Shown here one piece after another: positions 25,183 through 38,429 of a stretch of DNA of 64,000 nucleotides. The translations under genes were made by a program, and so were the position numbers. The DNA is from Megascapheus bottae. Taxonomy: Eukaryota; Chordata; Mammalia; Rodentia; Geomyidae. How positions within the stretch are numbered: position 1 is the stretch's first letter; every line of letters begins with the position of its first letter. Location of the stretch: assembly GCA_024803745.1 (NCBI GenBank), contig JANJXV010000013.1, positions 30,298,001-30,362,000 on the forward strand, read 5' to 3'. The notes below the pieces were generated by a model, which saw only the letters and a program-made list of their open reading frames with translations, had not been told where the DNA came from and did no database searches.

Positions 25183-25900
25183 TTTTGCTATTTTTTCATT
25201 TTCTACTTTCTTTTTTTAATTTAATTTATTTTATTTTAATGTATAGAGGGGTTGAAGTTAAATATAACCAGATAGAAGGTGCATCATTTCTCACACATTG
25301 ATACCCCTTTCTCATGCTTTTATCCCCATTTCCCTCCCCCTCCCACTCCCTCCTCTGATCTTTTCCCCCTCCCATTTCAAATAAACAAATAAACATATAT
25401 ATATATATGTATATGTATATATATATATTAGGTAAAAAAGCCAGATGTTGTAACAATATGAGATTAACCAAAGGGCAACATAAGAGAAGAGAAAAAGAAA
25501 CATAGTACAACGTAGAACAACAGTCACTCATAATTAAGCTCTTGTTTCCCTATCCTGGAGGTCCATTAATTTGACCTTATCCTACATGGCTTTATGTATC
25601 CAGGGTTTGAGTTATTGTAATCCTCTGCTAGGAGAATCCTAGGTTGTACTAATTATTACAAAGGAGGGAACCCATTGACCCTATGTTCTTTGGGTCTGGC
25701 TTACTTCACTTAATATGATTTTTTCTAAGTCTTTCCATTTCCTTACAAATGGACAATGTCCTTCTTTCTGATGGCAGCACAGAATTCCATTGTGTATAAA
25801 TACTACATCTTCTTAACCCAGTCATATACTGAGGGGCATCTGCGTTGGTTCCATATCTTTGCTATGGTAAATAGTGCTGCAGCAAACATCATTTTGCTAT
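25183..25900 (-). mobile_element. L1 (lineage A variant), 5'-truncated, short TSD
   Basis: Insert about 25,192-25,891: T-rich tail complement, 3'UTR with the polypurine complement at about 25,325-25,375, a TA/GTATA microsatellite at 25,397-25,428, then the ORF2 end (complement of ACAATGGAATTC near 25,780). Possible direct repeat TTTTGCTAT at 25,183-25,191 and 25,892-25,900. The 3'UTR is the same subtype as at 25-315 and 61.8 kb. Confidence 0.85.
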
Positions 25901-25904
25901 AGTT

Positions 25905-25944
25905 CTCAGGTCCTGAGCTCAAGCTCAGGCTTGGCAAAAAAAAA
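25905..25944 (+). mobile_element. IDL-Geo 3' tail fragment
   Basis: TCAGGTCCTGAGCTCAAGC, then CAGGCTTGGC and an A run, match only the last 35 bases of the SINE right half. It abuts the L1 5' end. Confidence 0.6.
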
Positions 25945-28900
25945 GTACAAATATGATGTTCCCTTTTGTTTTATACAAAGATTCAATCCAATTTTACTAT
26001 ATATTTTTCTCTAACTCTGTGCCTTTTAAAAGGAATATTTGGATGATTGAAAACACCTTAACCCCTGACAAGTTCATTCTTTTCTCAATCCATGAGGAAC
26101 GGTAGTAACTATGAAAACCAATATTTACTGATTCCCATTGCTATTTCATAACACCAGTGGTGAGGGAAGGCTATGTGATCATGCTGTGCTACAAAGGTGT
26201 TAAGTCTCCTTTACCATCACTAAGATAGTTATTTTTACTTCTTCATTGAACTAAGTTTTAATAACTTTTAAGTTTGCTCAATCTGTAGTCTTCTAGGAAG
26301 ATACTCCTGAATTTGGGGAGACGACTGGGGATTAACAGGGTCTCACTTTGTAGCTCAGACTGATCTAAACCCCTTGTACTAGGACATTAATCAAGGGTCC
26401 CACACACTTGTTTGATTTTATTGCTCTTGGCTGGCACTCAACTTGTTCTTTGCTAGTTACGCGGAGATAAGTATGTCTTGGTAGTTATCAGATTGGGAAG
26501 ATTCTGAACTGCAATGGTTAATTCTCAGCTAGGATTATACAAGTGAGCAATCTGTACTAGGCTTCACCTAGACTTTTCAACATCAAGCTTCAGCCATGCA
26601 AGGTAAGAATTCTAGAAGTTTGGCAATCTGCCTGATTTCCTATTCTTATCAGTTCCCATCAAAAAAATTGATTTAAAGCAGGTAGATATGGATTGAAATC
26701 TTAATTCTATCTTTACCAACTATGTAAATTTGATAGGTAAACTAACAATTTCCAGTGGAAATTTTTTCCCACATAAATTGAGAACTCTATCAACAGATTT
26801 CTCATAATATTAAGAAAATATTAGGTTTGAAAGTCAGAGGACAATGTCTAACACAACTTAAATTGCTTGATTGGAATACTATTACCATTAATTTATTATG
26901 ATCTTAAAATTGCTTAAAAGTGTTTTGTTTGCAACAAAACACAAATGCAAAAGGTAAGAAAGGAAAAGGAGAAGGAATGAAACAAGAGGAAAAGAAAAGG
27001 GAAGGGAAAGGGGGAACCGAATAAATCTAACAATATCATGAGAAAACTTTTAGCATTTCAGTATGTATTATTCCATGTATATTTAAACACTATTGTGATA
27101 TTAATGTATATTTCAAATTATTTCTTCTTTCCTTGGCTTCTTTTCACATATACACTTTGGGGATTACAGGTTCCTCATTTCTTCTTTCTTTTGAATTACT
27201 GAATGTCTCTGAATTTTATGTTCCAACAAGACACAGACCTCATAAATTCCTTCAGTATTCCATATTCCTAAACACTAAATACTGAGTACAAGTCAGGTAT
27301 CAGGCATACTATAGGTTCCATGAGTTACAAACCTCTGGGAGGTGCTATTGTTATAATCAGAAGCTTTATGGAAAGTCAAAGATTTATTTCTTACTTCAGA
27401 ATTTGTACCAGTTTTTATATAAGCAAATAAGCTTCATCTTCTTCTTTGTTACAACTCAATGGAAAAGCACACATTGTAGTTGTTTCATCACGACATTATT
27501 ATTCCTAATTATATTGCCAGTATTCTAAGTGAGTGAACTAGAAATGGAGTCAGTTCATCTTCACATAAAATTCAAATAAAATATTAAATTATTACATAAA
27601 ATGTGATATGAAATATGGCATATATGATATGTATATTTACCAATTAATTTGAATCTCATTCCCAAGAATACTTGTGTTTTATTATAGGAACAGGAAAGCA
27701 GAATGTGATATGTAAAAGAATGTTAACCCATAATCAACATTGGTTTTGAAATGTTGCTATATACTTTGTTTCAAGATTCTGACAATTTTGTTTTTACAGA
27801 AAATGTATAGCATTCAACCTCCTTTCACTTTCAAGGTTGTTCAGCCTCTCTCCAGCCTTTCTCTAGCATTATAAGACTTTGCAAGTAATAAAGCGAAATG
27901 ACAGAATAATAAATTTGAAGGGGTAGGAATGCTTTTAAAGGTTGTATTGTTCCAGCTTTTATGTCTTTGGTAAATATTTTCTTCAACATATAAATTCAAC
28001 ATTATTGACTGTGTATTGGTGAAGAATTTGTGACCAAGTGTTGCACACAGTTTGTGTTAGAAGTAAGGCATGATACAAACAATTTCTCATAGGTACTACC
28101 ATATTATTGCAACATGCCACTCTTTCAATGACAATAAACTTCTCTTCTTTCAATTTTTTTAGATAATGCAATCTACCATAAACAAAATTTCATCCACTTG
28201 TAGTCAGTTCTTTTTAGCTATAGGAAAGTAATGAACTCATAAATTTTAAGATAGAAATGTAGACAGAAAAATAAGAAAGGAAAATTATGGGGACATAGTG
28301 CTCTCTAAACCCTAACTTGCAAATTCAATAAAACGGTTATAAAACTTCTATTTCCTTCTTTCATTACTATGGATTTTCATACTATGAACCTTTCATATAA
28401 ATGAACTATACATTGTATGTGCATTTTTGTGTCTGGTTGTAACTTAGTGCAGCATTATGAAAGGAGCTACAAATATTTTACAGAAGATGTTTTATTATAA
28501 GCCCCAGGTAAATGGCAAACTACTCCAGAATATTTTGCAAGCTATACCTAGAATTGTCAAGTAATTTGTATTCATATTTTAAGTGTCGATAGTGTAGGCC
28601 TCCAGGACATATTAACAAAGAGTAAAGATAGTACAGAGATGAGCTCAGGAGAAGAAAACTTGATCCTCCTTTGGATGAAACCGAGTTGTGTGACTTCATT
28701 CAACTACCAAGTACTCAAATTCTTCATCTACTGATGATTGTGTGTTACCTTCTCATCCTTATCTTAAGTCTTATACAAAGAAAAGGAAATTGTGTATTTG
28801 ATTTCTCAGTGAACACACCTTGACTGAGAATGCACACCATCATTTCTGAGACCACTCCCAAAACTGACATTCTTTTAATATAAATCAAATGAAAGTGCTA

Positions 28901-28990
28901 CATCTTTTCCTGTATGTAAATTTAGCTTCTTCATTACAAAATGGTTCCACTATTAAATAGATATTATCAGATCAATACCTTGAAGAGTAT
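25945..28990. other. Mostly unique AT-rich DNA with one old B1-like scrap
   Basis: About 26,330-26,415 (CAGGGTCTCACTTTGTAGCT onward) resembles the complement of a decayed B1. A purine-rich AAGG run lies at 26,950-27,012. No gene was recognised elsewhere. Confidence 0.45.
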
Positions 28991-28995
28991 CTACA

Positions 28996-29102
28996 TATCT
29001 ATTTCTTTTTCATATATTTCTTATTGTTATTAATAGAAGAGTTATATTATAGTCACCAGATAGAAGATCCATTGCTTCACATTGACTATGTATCTATTTC
29101 TT
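28996..29102 (-). mobile_element. Very short (about 83 bp) L1 3' end with 12-bp TSD
   Basis: Insert 29,008-29,090 contains only the L1 terminus (complement of AATAAGAAATATATG, CACCAGATAGAAG). Perfect direct repeat TATCTATTTCTT at 28,996-29,007 and 29,091-29,102. Confidence 0.88.
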
Positions 29103-31300
29103 ATCTGTCATCTATATATTTGTTTATATATACATACATGACAAATTATGAGGAATGCAAATAATAAGAGTTGGGTCCAAGGAGCAAAGGGGCTAAGGAA
29201 ATAAAAGAGAGTGATAAACTTGTGCAAAATGTACTGCAGACATGAAATATTATGGAAAAATTACAGTGAAACTGCTTCAGACTGTTCATGTATCCATCTT
29301 TAAAAGTATTTTAGAAAGGATAGTGAGTATAGAAATTAAGCCATAGATCAGACTATGGTCCACTGAAATTCTGTGACTAATTGCAGAAAAAAGTGAGAAC
29401 CACCTTCCCAGGGTAATTAATCTAGAAAGTATTCAGCACTCAAAGGAAATCTATCTTTGGTTACACACAAGTGCACATATGTATACACATGCACATGCAA
29501 GCGCAGATTTTAGATGTGATTACCTGACAAATTTAGGGACTCAAGGAAAGTATGTAAGATAACTATCTGAGGAATACCAAGTTCATGTTTCGAAGGATTT
29601 TCAGTCAGCTGCAAGGAATGAGTCAAAATACAAAGGGAGATGTTTTTCCTATAAGATTAGCTCTTATCTTTTGTTTGATGGTAAGGGTCTGAAAGAAGCA
29701 TGTGTTATTGAAAGAATATAAACTGATAAGATGATTTACTTGATCCCTGGGAATTTGTATTTCTAGGAACTATTACTAGTGGTAATTTAAAGTTAAAATG
29801 AACACCCCAAGTTTTCTTCATCAAATCATGATCACTCTTAATTATTCTTATGTAAAAATTTATGTTCCCTATCTCCCCTCAAGTGTCTCATTTTTGTTTC
29901 ACAAAATCTCTAGTTTTATACTTTCTTGTAAACATTATCATCCATTATATTTTAAACCCGCTGTCTAGGTTATGAGAAAGTATGTGCTTTGCAGAATTAT
30001 AGCCTGTCTTTTAAATGGATATTCTTGGAAAATTAAAGTTTTGTTTATGACTTTTTAATTTAAAGTCGAGTTTTAAACCTGTGTGTTTAATTTTATTCTG
30101 CAATGGAGTTAAACTAGTGACTAAAACTGTTTTCTGAAGAAAAAAAAAGCTTGGATTCCTAGAATTACTTAACTTTTGGGAATTTTTATTTCAAAATTTA
30201 CTCTAAAATTTCAGATAACTGACATATATTTGTGAGCTATTGGTGCTGCTGGGATTGGAGCCAGACCTCATATATTCTAATCAGGTGCTCTCTCTCTTAA
30301 TCCCCTTTACTTTTCAGACTAAAGTTTAATTTCTTTTCCCTGGACTAACCTCAGACTGTGATCCCCCTACCTCTTCCTTCAATGTAGTTTATACTTAAGA
30401 TGAAGAGAACTATGCCTGGCATGTTGGTTGAGTTAGCTTCTCACTAATTTTTTTCTAGTCTTGTTTTGAATCACAGTCCAGTAGCAAGGATTATTGCCAT
30501 GAGGCACCACACCTGGAATTATCTATTATTTATTCTCATGGATTTACTAAAGAAGTAAATGTTAGAATCAAATAAATAATTCTTATTTCTAAATAGTAGT
30601 AACAGTTTATTTAACCAGTAATATCGAACATGCCTGTTTATTTATTGATATTTAATGCTACCTTTTGAGACATTAATCAATAAAGAATGATAAATTGTAC
30701 AAGAAAGGCATGAAGTAAATAGTAAAATTAAAATAAAAACTTAGAGAGAAATGATGTTATGTATAAATGTATACTTGGGATCAATGTATATGAATAAATA
30801 TATACTGAAATGTTTTAACCCTAACAGTCTTCAGTAATTCATAATCCTTTTGATATTACAAATTATTTTAGAAAATAAGTAATGTAATGTTCTTCTTCTA
30901 TAGTTTATTTCATATGTCTTAACAAATGAGTTCCATACCCACAGTGTGATTCATATTAAGAAAGCTTCCACATCACATAATTATTCAAATAAAAATATGA
31001 AAATTTGAAATATATCCAAATATTATATTAATAAAATGGCACTGAACATCCATTTTTATTTCACAGTAGTTCTACAGTAAGAATTAAAGCTGGTGCTTCA
31101 ATTAATATCTTTCTTGTTACAATAAGACTGTAGATATATGCCACACATAAATTTATGATGTACTAAATATTTTATTTCCTGAGCTTTGAGTGACTTTTTC
31201 TATTGATTTACTGTAAAAGCTATCCTTTAAAAACAAGTAAAATTACATTTATCAAAATGACACCTAGAATTCTGTTTTCTATTTTATAAAAGTGTAACCT
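29103..31300. other. Mostly unique AT-rich DNA
   Basis: About 30,395-30,515 (TTTTGAATCACAGTCCAGTAGC, GAGGCACCACACCTGG) looks like an old B1-type SINE on the minus strand. Nothing else was recognised. Confidence 0.45.
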
Positions 31301-31303
31301 CTT

Positions 31304-31504
31304 GGGGCCAGGAGTTTGGCCTAGTAGTAGAGTACTTGGCTAGCATTCATGAAGACCTGGGTTCAATTCCTTGGTACCACATATATAGAAAAAAAAAAAA
31401 AGCTGGAAGTGGTGCTGAGGCTCAAGTGGTAGAGCTCTAGCCATGAGAAAGTACAAGGTCAATGCTCAGGCCCTGAGCTCAAGCACAGGACTGGCAAAAA
31501 AAAA
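31304..31504 (+). mobile_element. IDL-Geo SINE
   Basis: Full dimer from GGGGCCAGGAGTTTGGCC through the A-rich linker at 31,388-31,400 to CACAGGACTGGC and an A tail. A weak TGTAA-YTCTT direct repeat may flank it. Confidence 0.9.
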
Positions 31505-33540
31505 TGTAATTTCTTCTGATTCACTTTCAAAGCAGAACTGTGACAATATTAAGCACAGTCATTCACTTTCCACCATTTACTGAAAACCACTTTGCAATCT
31601 TAAGGTTTAAGAAAATAAGGTAAACCATTGACTAAAGAAATTTTCTAGGTCTTAATACTTCATCAGCTTGGCTCAAAGTCCATAAAACTCATTTCATTTC
31701 AGTAATTCTGAAACCAGGAGCTTAAACTCTATAGAAACAGATAGATATGCAATTATAATTTTATTTGCATTTAAGCTCATTCTCTTTACATTAAAATAAT
31801 TGGAAGCATCTTACACAGCAACATATTTTGCAAAACAAGAAATCTTCGAGTGAAATTTCACAGAAATGATTCTGAATTCTCTGGATAGTCAGCAGATTTT
31901 GCTTCCAAGGGAAGCTTTGGGAACCCACTTCAAAGTTTCATTCTTAATAGCAAAGGAGGCAAGATTGTACTACACTTTTTTAATGCTTAACTAGCACTGT
32001 ATAACTGAATAATTCTGAAGAAGAAAAAGGCACAACATTGACTAAGCTATGTCTTAGAATTAAGAATCTTGGAAAGACCTGGATTTCCTCCAGTGAATTC
32101 TCTTTCATGAAGAATGGGCTGAAATTCCATTTATTTCACATTATAAGTCTCATTAGCTGGAAAATGTATCATTCCAAAACATCTAGATATATCTTTGACA
32201 ATCTATATTCAGCGATGTCTGATTGCTGTTCAAGTTGTATACAACATTACCAAGAATTACACTATCTGTTGGAAATCACAAAAATTATAATACACCAATC
32301 TGGTCTTTTCTGTTTCATACAAAGAACCCATATACTTATGCAAAAATCGAGCATGCCAAATGTGCCATGATTTTGCCTTTCAAAAATGATTACAATGAAA
32401 ATCTATTAATATAACTTAGCAGATAAAGAACTTGCAACTGAAAAACCTAAAAATTTGTATAAAGTCAATTGCTGGATGTGAAAAAATTGGAATTTGCAAA
32501 TACAATACGTTAATTCTAAGGTCTGTATTTTTAACTAAAGTTCTACATTAAAGAATGAATATGTATGTGTCAACTATGAATACATTTATGTGAATAAAAT
32601 CCCTATGATTATATACTTAGAATACATTTGAAAATATGAACTTAGGTGCACACAGAAAATTTAGGGAAGAATGAGACACAGTTTGTTAACCTATATTTAC
32701 TAACTTGGCAGGATCTTATCCAGAAAACTAAAATAGTTTATTTCACATGGCTAATTACAAAGACATATTCTTAGGTGAGTTCAATACAAGAACACATATA
32801 ACATATAGTCATATAAAATGCTCATTTTCTTCAAACCTATGAACAGATATCAATCCAAAGATGTATGCAATACATATACTTGTTATCATGAATAAAAGGG
32901 ATAATTTTCTGATACAAAACCCATTTATGGAAAAAATCATTTTGATTTTTCCATTTTTGATTGTTACCAGCTCATGATTTCCAGCATTCAGTTTTTACAT
33001 CTACAGTTTTAGATTTTTGCATCCAAAATTGACCATGTGCAGACAAAATCAATTGACTCCTTAACTTTGAGACGCTCATAGTCAAAAACATTCTTGTAAG
33101 CACAAAGCATACCTTTTTGAGCACTAAGAAATGTGTTCTGCTTGCATTTTTAACTCCAAATTATATTGGCTGCAGAATGTACCATACTAAGTATTTGCAG
33201 AACAACATATTCATCTTTCATGTGTTAGATCCAGTAACCCTTAACTACAAAATGGAGAAAATCACTGTCCTTCTAAATTACACTCTCAAAAAATTATTTA
33301 TGTTAATGTTCCAATTTTTACTAATTTTTGGCATTCAGCAAATTTGTTTCCTAGTTAATTTATCATACTTCTTTAAATGCCACAATAAACATTAAATACA
33401 AAAAAATCTTTTAAGAGTAGAGCAATGAAGAGAAATATATATGCATGACTTATTTGACTTATTTAATATGTCAGAGTTATCCGAGTAGTGGGAGGATAAA
33501 TGTGCTCTTTCTTCTTTGGAAACACTTGATGTCAAGCCTT
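31505..33540. other. Unique AT-rich DNA
   Basis: Open frames of 110 codons (32,038-32,370) and 92 codons (33,117-33,395) show no known domain and look random. Confidence 0.45.
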
Positions 33541-33544
33541 AGAA

Positions 33545-34005
33545 TTGTTTTTAAATTTTATTGTTCTTAAGTAGCATAAAAAACATTTCAATTCATCTCA
33601 TGAGTTAGCAGGTACAACACAACTTGATGAATATCTCCCTTTCCATAATTTTCCCCTAACCATAGTCTTTTAAAAGTGTCTTAGGCTTGATTCTTCTAGT
33701 TCCTTAAAGAATGACATTGGGATACTGATGGGCATTACAATGAATTTGTAGATAGCCCTTGGCAAGAATGCCATTTTAACGATGTTAATTCTTTCAATCC
33801 AGGAGCATGGGAGGTTTTTCCATTTTCTCAATTCTGCTTTAATTTCTTTTTTCAGGATTTTAAATTTTTCATCATAAAGGTCCTTTAAATTATTAGTTAA
33901 GTTAATGGCGAGGTACTTGATTTTCTTTGAGTCTATTGCAAAAGGAGGTGTTTTCCTGATTGCTTCTTCGCTCCTCTCATTGTTGGCATACAGGAAGGAT
34001 ATCTT
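33545..34005 (-). mobile_element. L1 fragment: 3'UTR joined to mid-ORF2 (internal deletion)
   Basis: From about 33,690 to 34,005 the sequence parallels the full-length L1 at about 50,560-50,860 (complement of the region just after the RT catalytic site): GGGATACTGATGGGCAT, TTTGTAGATAGCCCTTGG, CAATCCAGGAGCATGGGAG. The adjoining 33,545-33,665 resembles an L1 3'UTR, implying that the intervening ORF2 3' third is missing. Confidence 0.65.
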
Positions 34006-34036
34006 GCCAACTTATGCTTGTCTTGTGCTTGCTTGC

Positions 34037-34284
34037 TTTCTTTTTTCTTTTCTTTTTTTTTTCTAGTCATGGGACTTGAACTCTCCCTTGGTGTTTTTCC
34101 TGAGCTCTTCCACTCAAGGCTACCACCCTATCCCATGAGTCACAGCACCACTTCTGGTTTTTTAGTGGTTAATTGGATATAAGAGTCTCAAGAACTATAG
34201 TGCCCTGGCTGGTTTGAACTGTGATCCTCAGATATCAGCCACCTGAGTAGCTAGTATTACAGGCATAAGCCACAGCACCTGGCT
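34037..34284 (-). mobile_element. B1 plus ID-like composite SINE
   Basis: T/C-rich tail complement at the left, CACAGCACCACTTCTGG in the right half, AGTGGTTAATTGGATATAAG linker, CCTGAGTAGCTAGTATTAC in B1 and GCACCTGGCT at the B1 start. Confidence 0.88.
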
Positions 34285-34944
34285 TGCCCTTGCCATTTCT
34301 ATAACCATTTCTCTCAGTATAGCTACATTTTTCCTGTGTTGTAGCAGCAGTGTCTCTGGATTCTTATAAGGAAGGGAAATATAAAGTTCTTTTCAAAAGA
34401 TTGCTCTAATGAGGTTTGACACACTTCTGAGAGTAAATACTTACATACTATCTGTACAGTAAAGCTCAAATGCTCTATTATTTGAGCCTTTACTTGAGAA
34501 ACATCTGCACAACTGTTTATTTACATTGCCAGGTTATCTTCCTAGAGTATTTGTCCAAAAATTTGTATTTTTAATTAGTAGCAGTTTAAAGAACACTGAT
34601 GTAATCTGGCAATCATTAAATTTTACTTAAAAATCTCTGCTTCACACTTTGGTTTCAGCTACTTACCAACTTTACTAACAATAAATATACAAATTAAGCA
34701 TCATAAATCAAAAAAAAATCATTTCAAAGACACAAATTAAGAAATATAAAAGAGGACTTTTTGAAGGGGCTTGAAAATGTTGAAGAAGGTGACACGAGTA
34801 AAGATGTATTGTACACATAAGATGCTTTGTTAAATGGCAAAAGAAAATCAATACATATCCTACTTTAACCCATGACTTTCAATGAATCCTCTTTACTCTT
34901 TACCTGAAAAAACAGTAAGAATAATAGATTATCAGATACTTCTT

Positions 34945-35150
34945 CCACTACCCCCCTTGGGGTTTGAACTCTGTCCCTGAGCTCTTCAGTTCAAGGTTAC
35001 CTGCCACTCTACCCCTTGAGCCACAGCACCACTTCCTGTTTTCTAGTAGTTAATTGGAGACTTTTGTGCCGGGTCTGGTTTGAACTGCAATCCTCAGATC
35101 TCGGCCTCCTGAGTAGCTAGGATTACAAGTCTGAGCCACCACACCTAGCC
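34945..35150 (-). mobile_element. B1 plus ID-like composite SINE
   Basis: Same architecture: GAGCCACAGCACCACTTCC, TAGTTAATTGGAG, CTCCTGAGTAGCTAGGATTA and CACCACACCTAGCC. Confidence 0.88.
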
Positions 35151-35436
35151 TCAAACATTTCTTTATAGGTCAATGTGACTAAAAATATGTTTTCACGAAA
35201 TGTAGTTTACAATCAGTAGAAGATACAAAAAATGAGATACAGAAATGTCCATTATTTGTAACCTGATTTTCACATTTAAAAATTGATGACCATAGATACA
35301 TTAACCTTTAAAAAGTGTTCTTTCTTTACCTACACATTGCACTGCTAATATTGGAATTATCTCATATGTGATGTGTGAATTCAATGGTTTCTCACATTCA
35401 AATATTGCCAGCAGTCATGTGCAAAATAGACATATT

Positions 35437-35685
35437 AAAAATCTACCTATGAGCCAGAAGTTTAGCCTAGTGTTAGAGTGCTTGCCTAGCATACATGACA
35501 ATCTGGGTATGACTCCTCACTACCACATACATAGAAAAAATGCTGGATATGGTGTTGTAGCTCAAGTGGTAGAGCTCTATCCTTGGGAAAGCCCAAGGAC
35601 AGTGCTCAAGCTCTGAGTTCAGTCTCCAGGACTGGCAAAAAATAAAATAAACAAATAAATAATTAAAAAATAAAAATCTGCCTAC
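35437..35685 (+). mobile_element. IDL-Geo SINE with 14-bp TSD
   Basis: Dimer at 35,451-35,671 with an (AAAT)n-like tail. Direct repeat AAAAATCTRCCTAY at 35,437-35,450 and 35,672-35,685. Confidence 0.9.
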
Positions 35686-35689
35686 ATAT

Positions 35690-37800
35690 CTATATTTAAC
35701 CACCAAGAATGTAAGGAAAGAAAAATGATAATGCCAAGTTACAGTTATCATAACATTTTAGTAGTTCTTCACAATGACTATCATATATCTTCTGTGTCAT
35801 TTTATTTTTATATCACCAATAACATATATATGCTTTTATGAAAGTATAGGGAAATTGTTGATATATCAGTGAGAAATCCATAAATTAAAAAATACTATAT
35901 TATTATCATAAACAATAATTTTCTTTAGTGAGTTTGATACTACTACTATTTTCAATAAATTATAATATTTAATGTGCTTGGTCTATGTCTATAATCCAAA
36001 TGTTAAAAGCTTTCATAACTCTGAAATAGGAAAAGTCAGTTACAAATTCTTCTTGGAAACAAGGGCAGTATTCTTACAAATGAAGTACTAAAATGCTTTA
36101 GTAATTGATGTACCTCCATACACCTAATCTAAAAAGCTTATAAACAGTAATACTTTCAATGTAAAATGCCAAGTAAAATGTCATCAGAGCATTCACCAAG
36201 GCCAAATTCAAGTAACCCAATTCGAAAGCCCAGATGATCTATGACAGTGGAAATTGCTTCTCATCAAATTTAGTATCAGGTAAGATTGACTTTATTCATC
36301 ATCATTAAATGAACTTTATTATCTATGGTGTTCTAGTTACAATACATCAGGGTCACCTGTCCTTTAATGAACTATAAGCATGGAAACCTAGACATGCCAT
36401 TTCATGGTTGAGTGCTGTGACACTGCTGTACCTAATAGCTTATTGGCTAAGACAAGCAGTTATGTAAACAGACAATTGAGAATAGTCCCAGGGTATCAGA
36501 AAAACTAACACATTTTTGCAAAGCCTGCCTGCAATTATAATAGCAATTCCCATTGCAGTATTTCAAGCTGTTTCCTAAGAATGAAAATAATGACAAATAT
36601 CTGCCAAATATTCTGATGCTTCTGGGAAATAGAAAGCCTTCTTCTTAAAACATTTGGAAGTGGCTTTTTAACAGTAGTATTAACATGTTAGCCATCCTCT
36701 CCTAATTGGCCATTTGTTTTAATTTGGACAATGGCATACTATCAGTGTGATAAAACAGAGGTTTTGAAACTATTAAGCTAATTTATTTTGACCTTTAAGC
36801 TAGTTTTCAATTTACTCAATGAAGCAGCCTAAAGCAGGATATATATTTTTATAGAAAATAGGTTATAATGTATAAAATAAAATCAAAAGTCAAGAAGAGA
36901 CACATTTGATCCATCAGTGTCCTTTTGTATGGTATTGCAGTTGTTCATTGGAGGAGAAGATTTTCTTAAGGTTATCAGGGAGTATGTTATGTGATTAATT
37001 TTTTTCTTCTGCCCTTTTCTTTCTCATTCTACCTCTTTCTACCCCATAACTGTAAAAAGGTCTTCATATATTAACTGTGTAATTGATCGTAATTTGAATG
37101 CATTTTGTCAAGGTATGTTATTCTAATTAGTCTTCATATTGTCACCTTTCTAACCATGCAGTTCAATAATTAAGTTTCATAGTTTTGTCTTGGCCTGTTA
37201 ATGTTTTAGTAAATAAAATGTTATTCTTTGAGAAGCAGCAAGAGAAGGAACACAAAACATAGAAATAATGCTTCCAATGCCATGGCTTTTCTGAATGCCA
37301 TGATGGTAACACAAAGATGAAGAAACAGAAGAGATTGTTCATGAAAATCATATATATATATATAATATTATATATTTCTCATGGAAATATATATATTTAT
37401 ATCAAAATAATTTCATTATATATAAATAATTTCATTTCATTATATGCCTGGTGCCATAAGCACTTCATACTTTATGGAATACTAGGTAAGAGGGAATCAC
37501 ATAAATGCAGATAGATAGAAAAGGTAGATACAAAGACAGACAGACAGATAGACAGAGAGATATAGAGATGTATATATACATGTATGTATATCTATTATGT
37601 GTTCTTTAACAGTTATAGAAAAATGATTAAATATATAGACATATACTGATAAATGCATGTGGAATAATATTTCCATATCTATAAAATGGTCAGCATACAC
37701 CATATTAAAATGAAATTTCAACCAATATGTATATAACATAAGGAAGTTCAGCCAGGAAATAAACATGAATTTACCAGAAGATTATCTAAAAGAGGTCCTT
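35690..37800. other. Unique AT-rich DNA with simple repeats
   Basis: No gene recognised. TA-rich imperfect inverted repeats at 37,350-37,430 and GATA/GACA-type repeats at 37,505-37,610. Confidence 0.5.
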
Positions 37801-38016
37801 AATGGGACTGGGAGCATAGCCTAGTGGTAGAGTGCTTGCCTAGCATGCACGAAGCCCTGAATTTGATTCCTCAGTACCACATACACTGAAAAAGCCAGAA
37901 ATCGCACTGTGGCTCAGGTGGCAGAGCACCAACCCTGAGCAAAAACTGTCCAAAAAGTGTTCAGTTCCTGAGTTCAAGCCCAAGACCTGGCCAAAAAAAA
38001 AGAAAGAAAAAATGGG
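37801..38016 (+). mobile_element. IDL-Geo SINE, older variant
   Basis: Left half with GTGGTAGAGTGCTTGCCTAG and TTGATTCC; right half contains GAGCAAAAACTGTCC, closer to the B1-composite right half than most copies. AATGGG occurs at 37,801-37,806 and 38,011-38,016. Confidence 0.85.
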
Positions 38017-38063
38017 TATATTTTTGGTTCTCTTGTGAATTTCCATTGAAATATAATAAATTT

Positions 38064-38070
<7 letters not shown>

Positions 38071-38120
<50 letters not shown>
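38071..38120. repeat. (AC)n microsatellite
   Basis: About 24 uninterrupted AC units. Confidence 0.97.
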
Positions 38121-38122
<2 letters not shown>

Positions 38123-38202
38123 CCCAGCACCAAGAATTCCTAAACTGTCTCAGTAATATATCAAACAATGAATATGGTTATAAGTAGTAATTTATCTTAA
38201 AA

Positions 38203-38428
38203 ATTGTAGCATCGGGGCCGGGAGTTTGGCTTATTGGTAGAGTGCTTGCCTAGCATGCATGAAGACCCAGGTTTGATTCCTCGGTACCACATACATAGAA
38301 AAAAAGCTGGAAGTGGTGCTGAGGCTAAAGTGGTACAGATCTAACCTTGAGAAAGTCCAAGAACAGTGCTCATGATCTGAGCTTAAGCCCAGGAGTGGCA
38401 AAAAAAATTTTTTTTAGATTGTAGTATC
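38203..38428 (+). mobile_element. IDL-Geo SINE with 11-bp TSD
   Basis: Full dimer at 38,214-38,417 with GGGGCCGGGAGTTTGGC start and A/T tail. Direct repeat ATTGTAGYATC at 38,203-38,213 and 38,418-38,428. Confidence 0.92.
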
Positions 38429-38429
38429 T

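Noticed and set aside
32038..32370. A 110-codon plus-strand open frame
   Set aside because: No domain, no splice or promoter context, and unique AT-rich DNA around it; most likely chance.
37500..37620. Repeated GATA/GACA units considered as a CRISPR-like array
   Set aside because: The units are 4 bp with no spacers; it is an ordinary tetranucleotide microsatellite in a mammalian genome.
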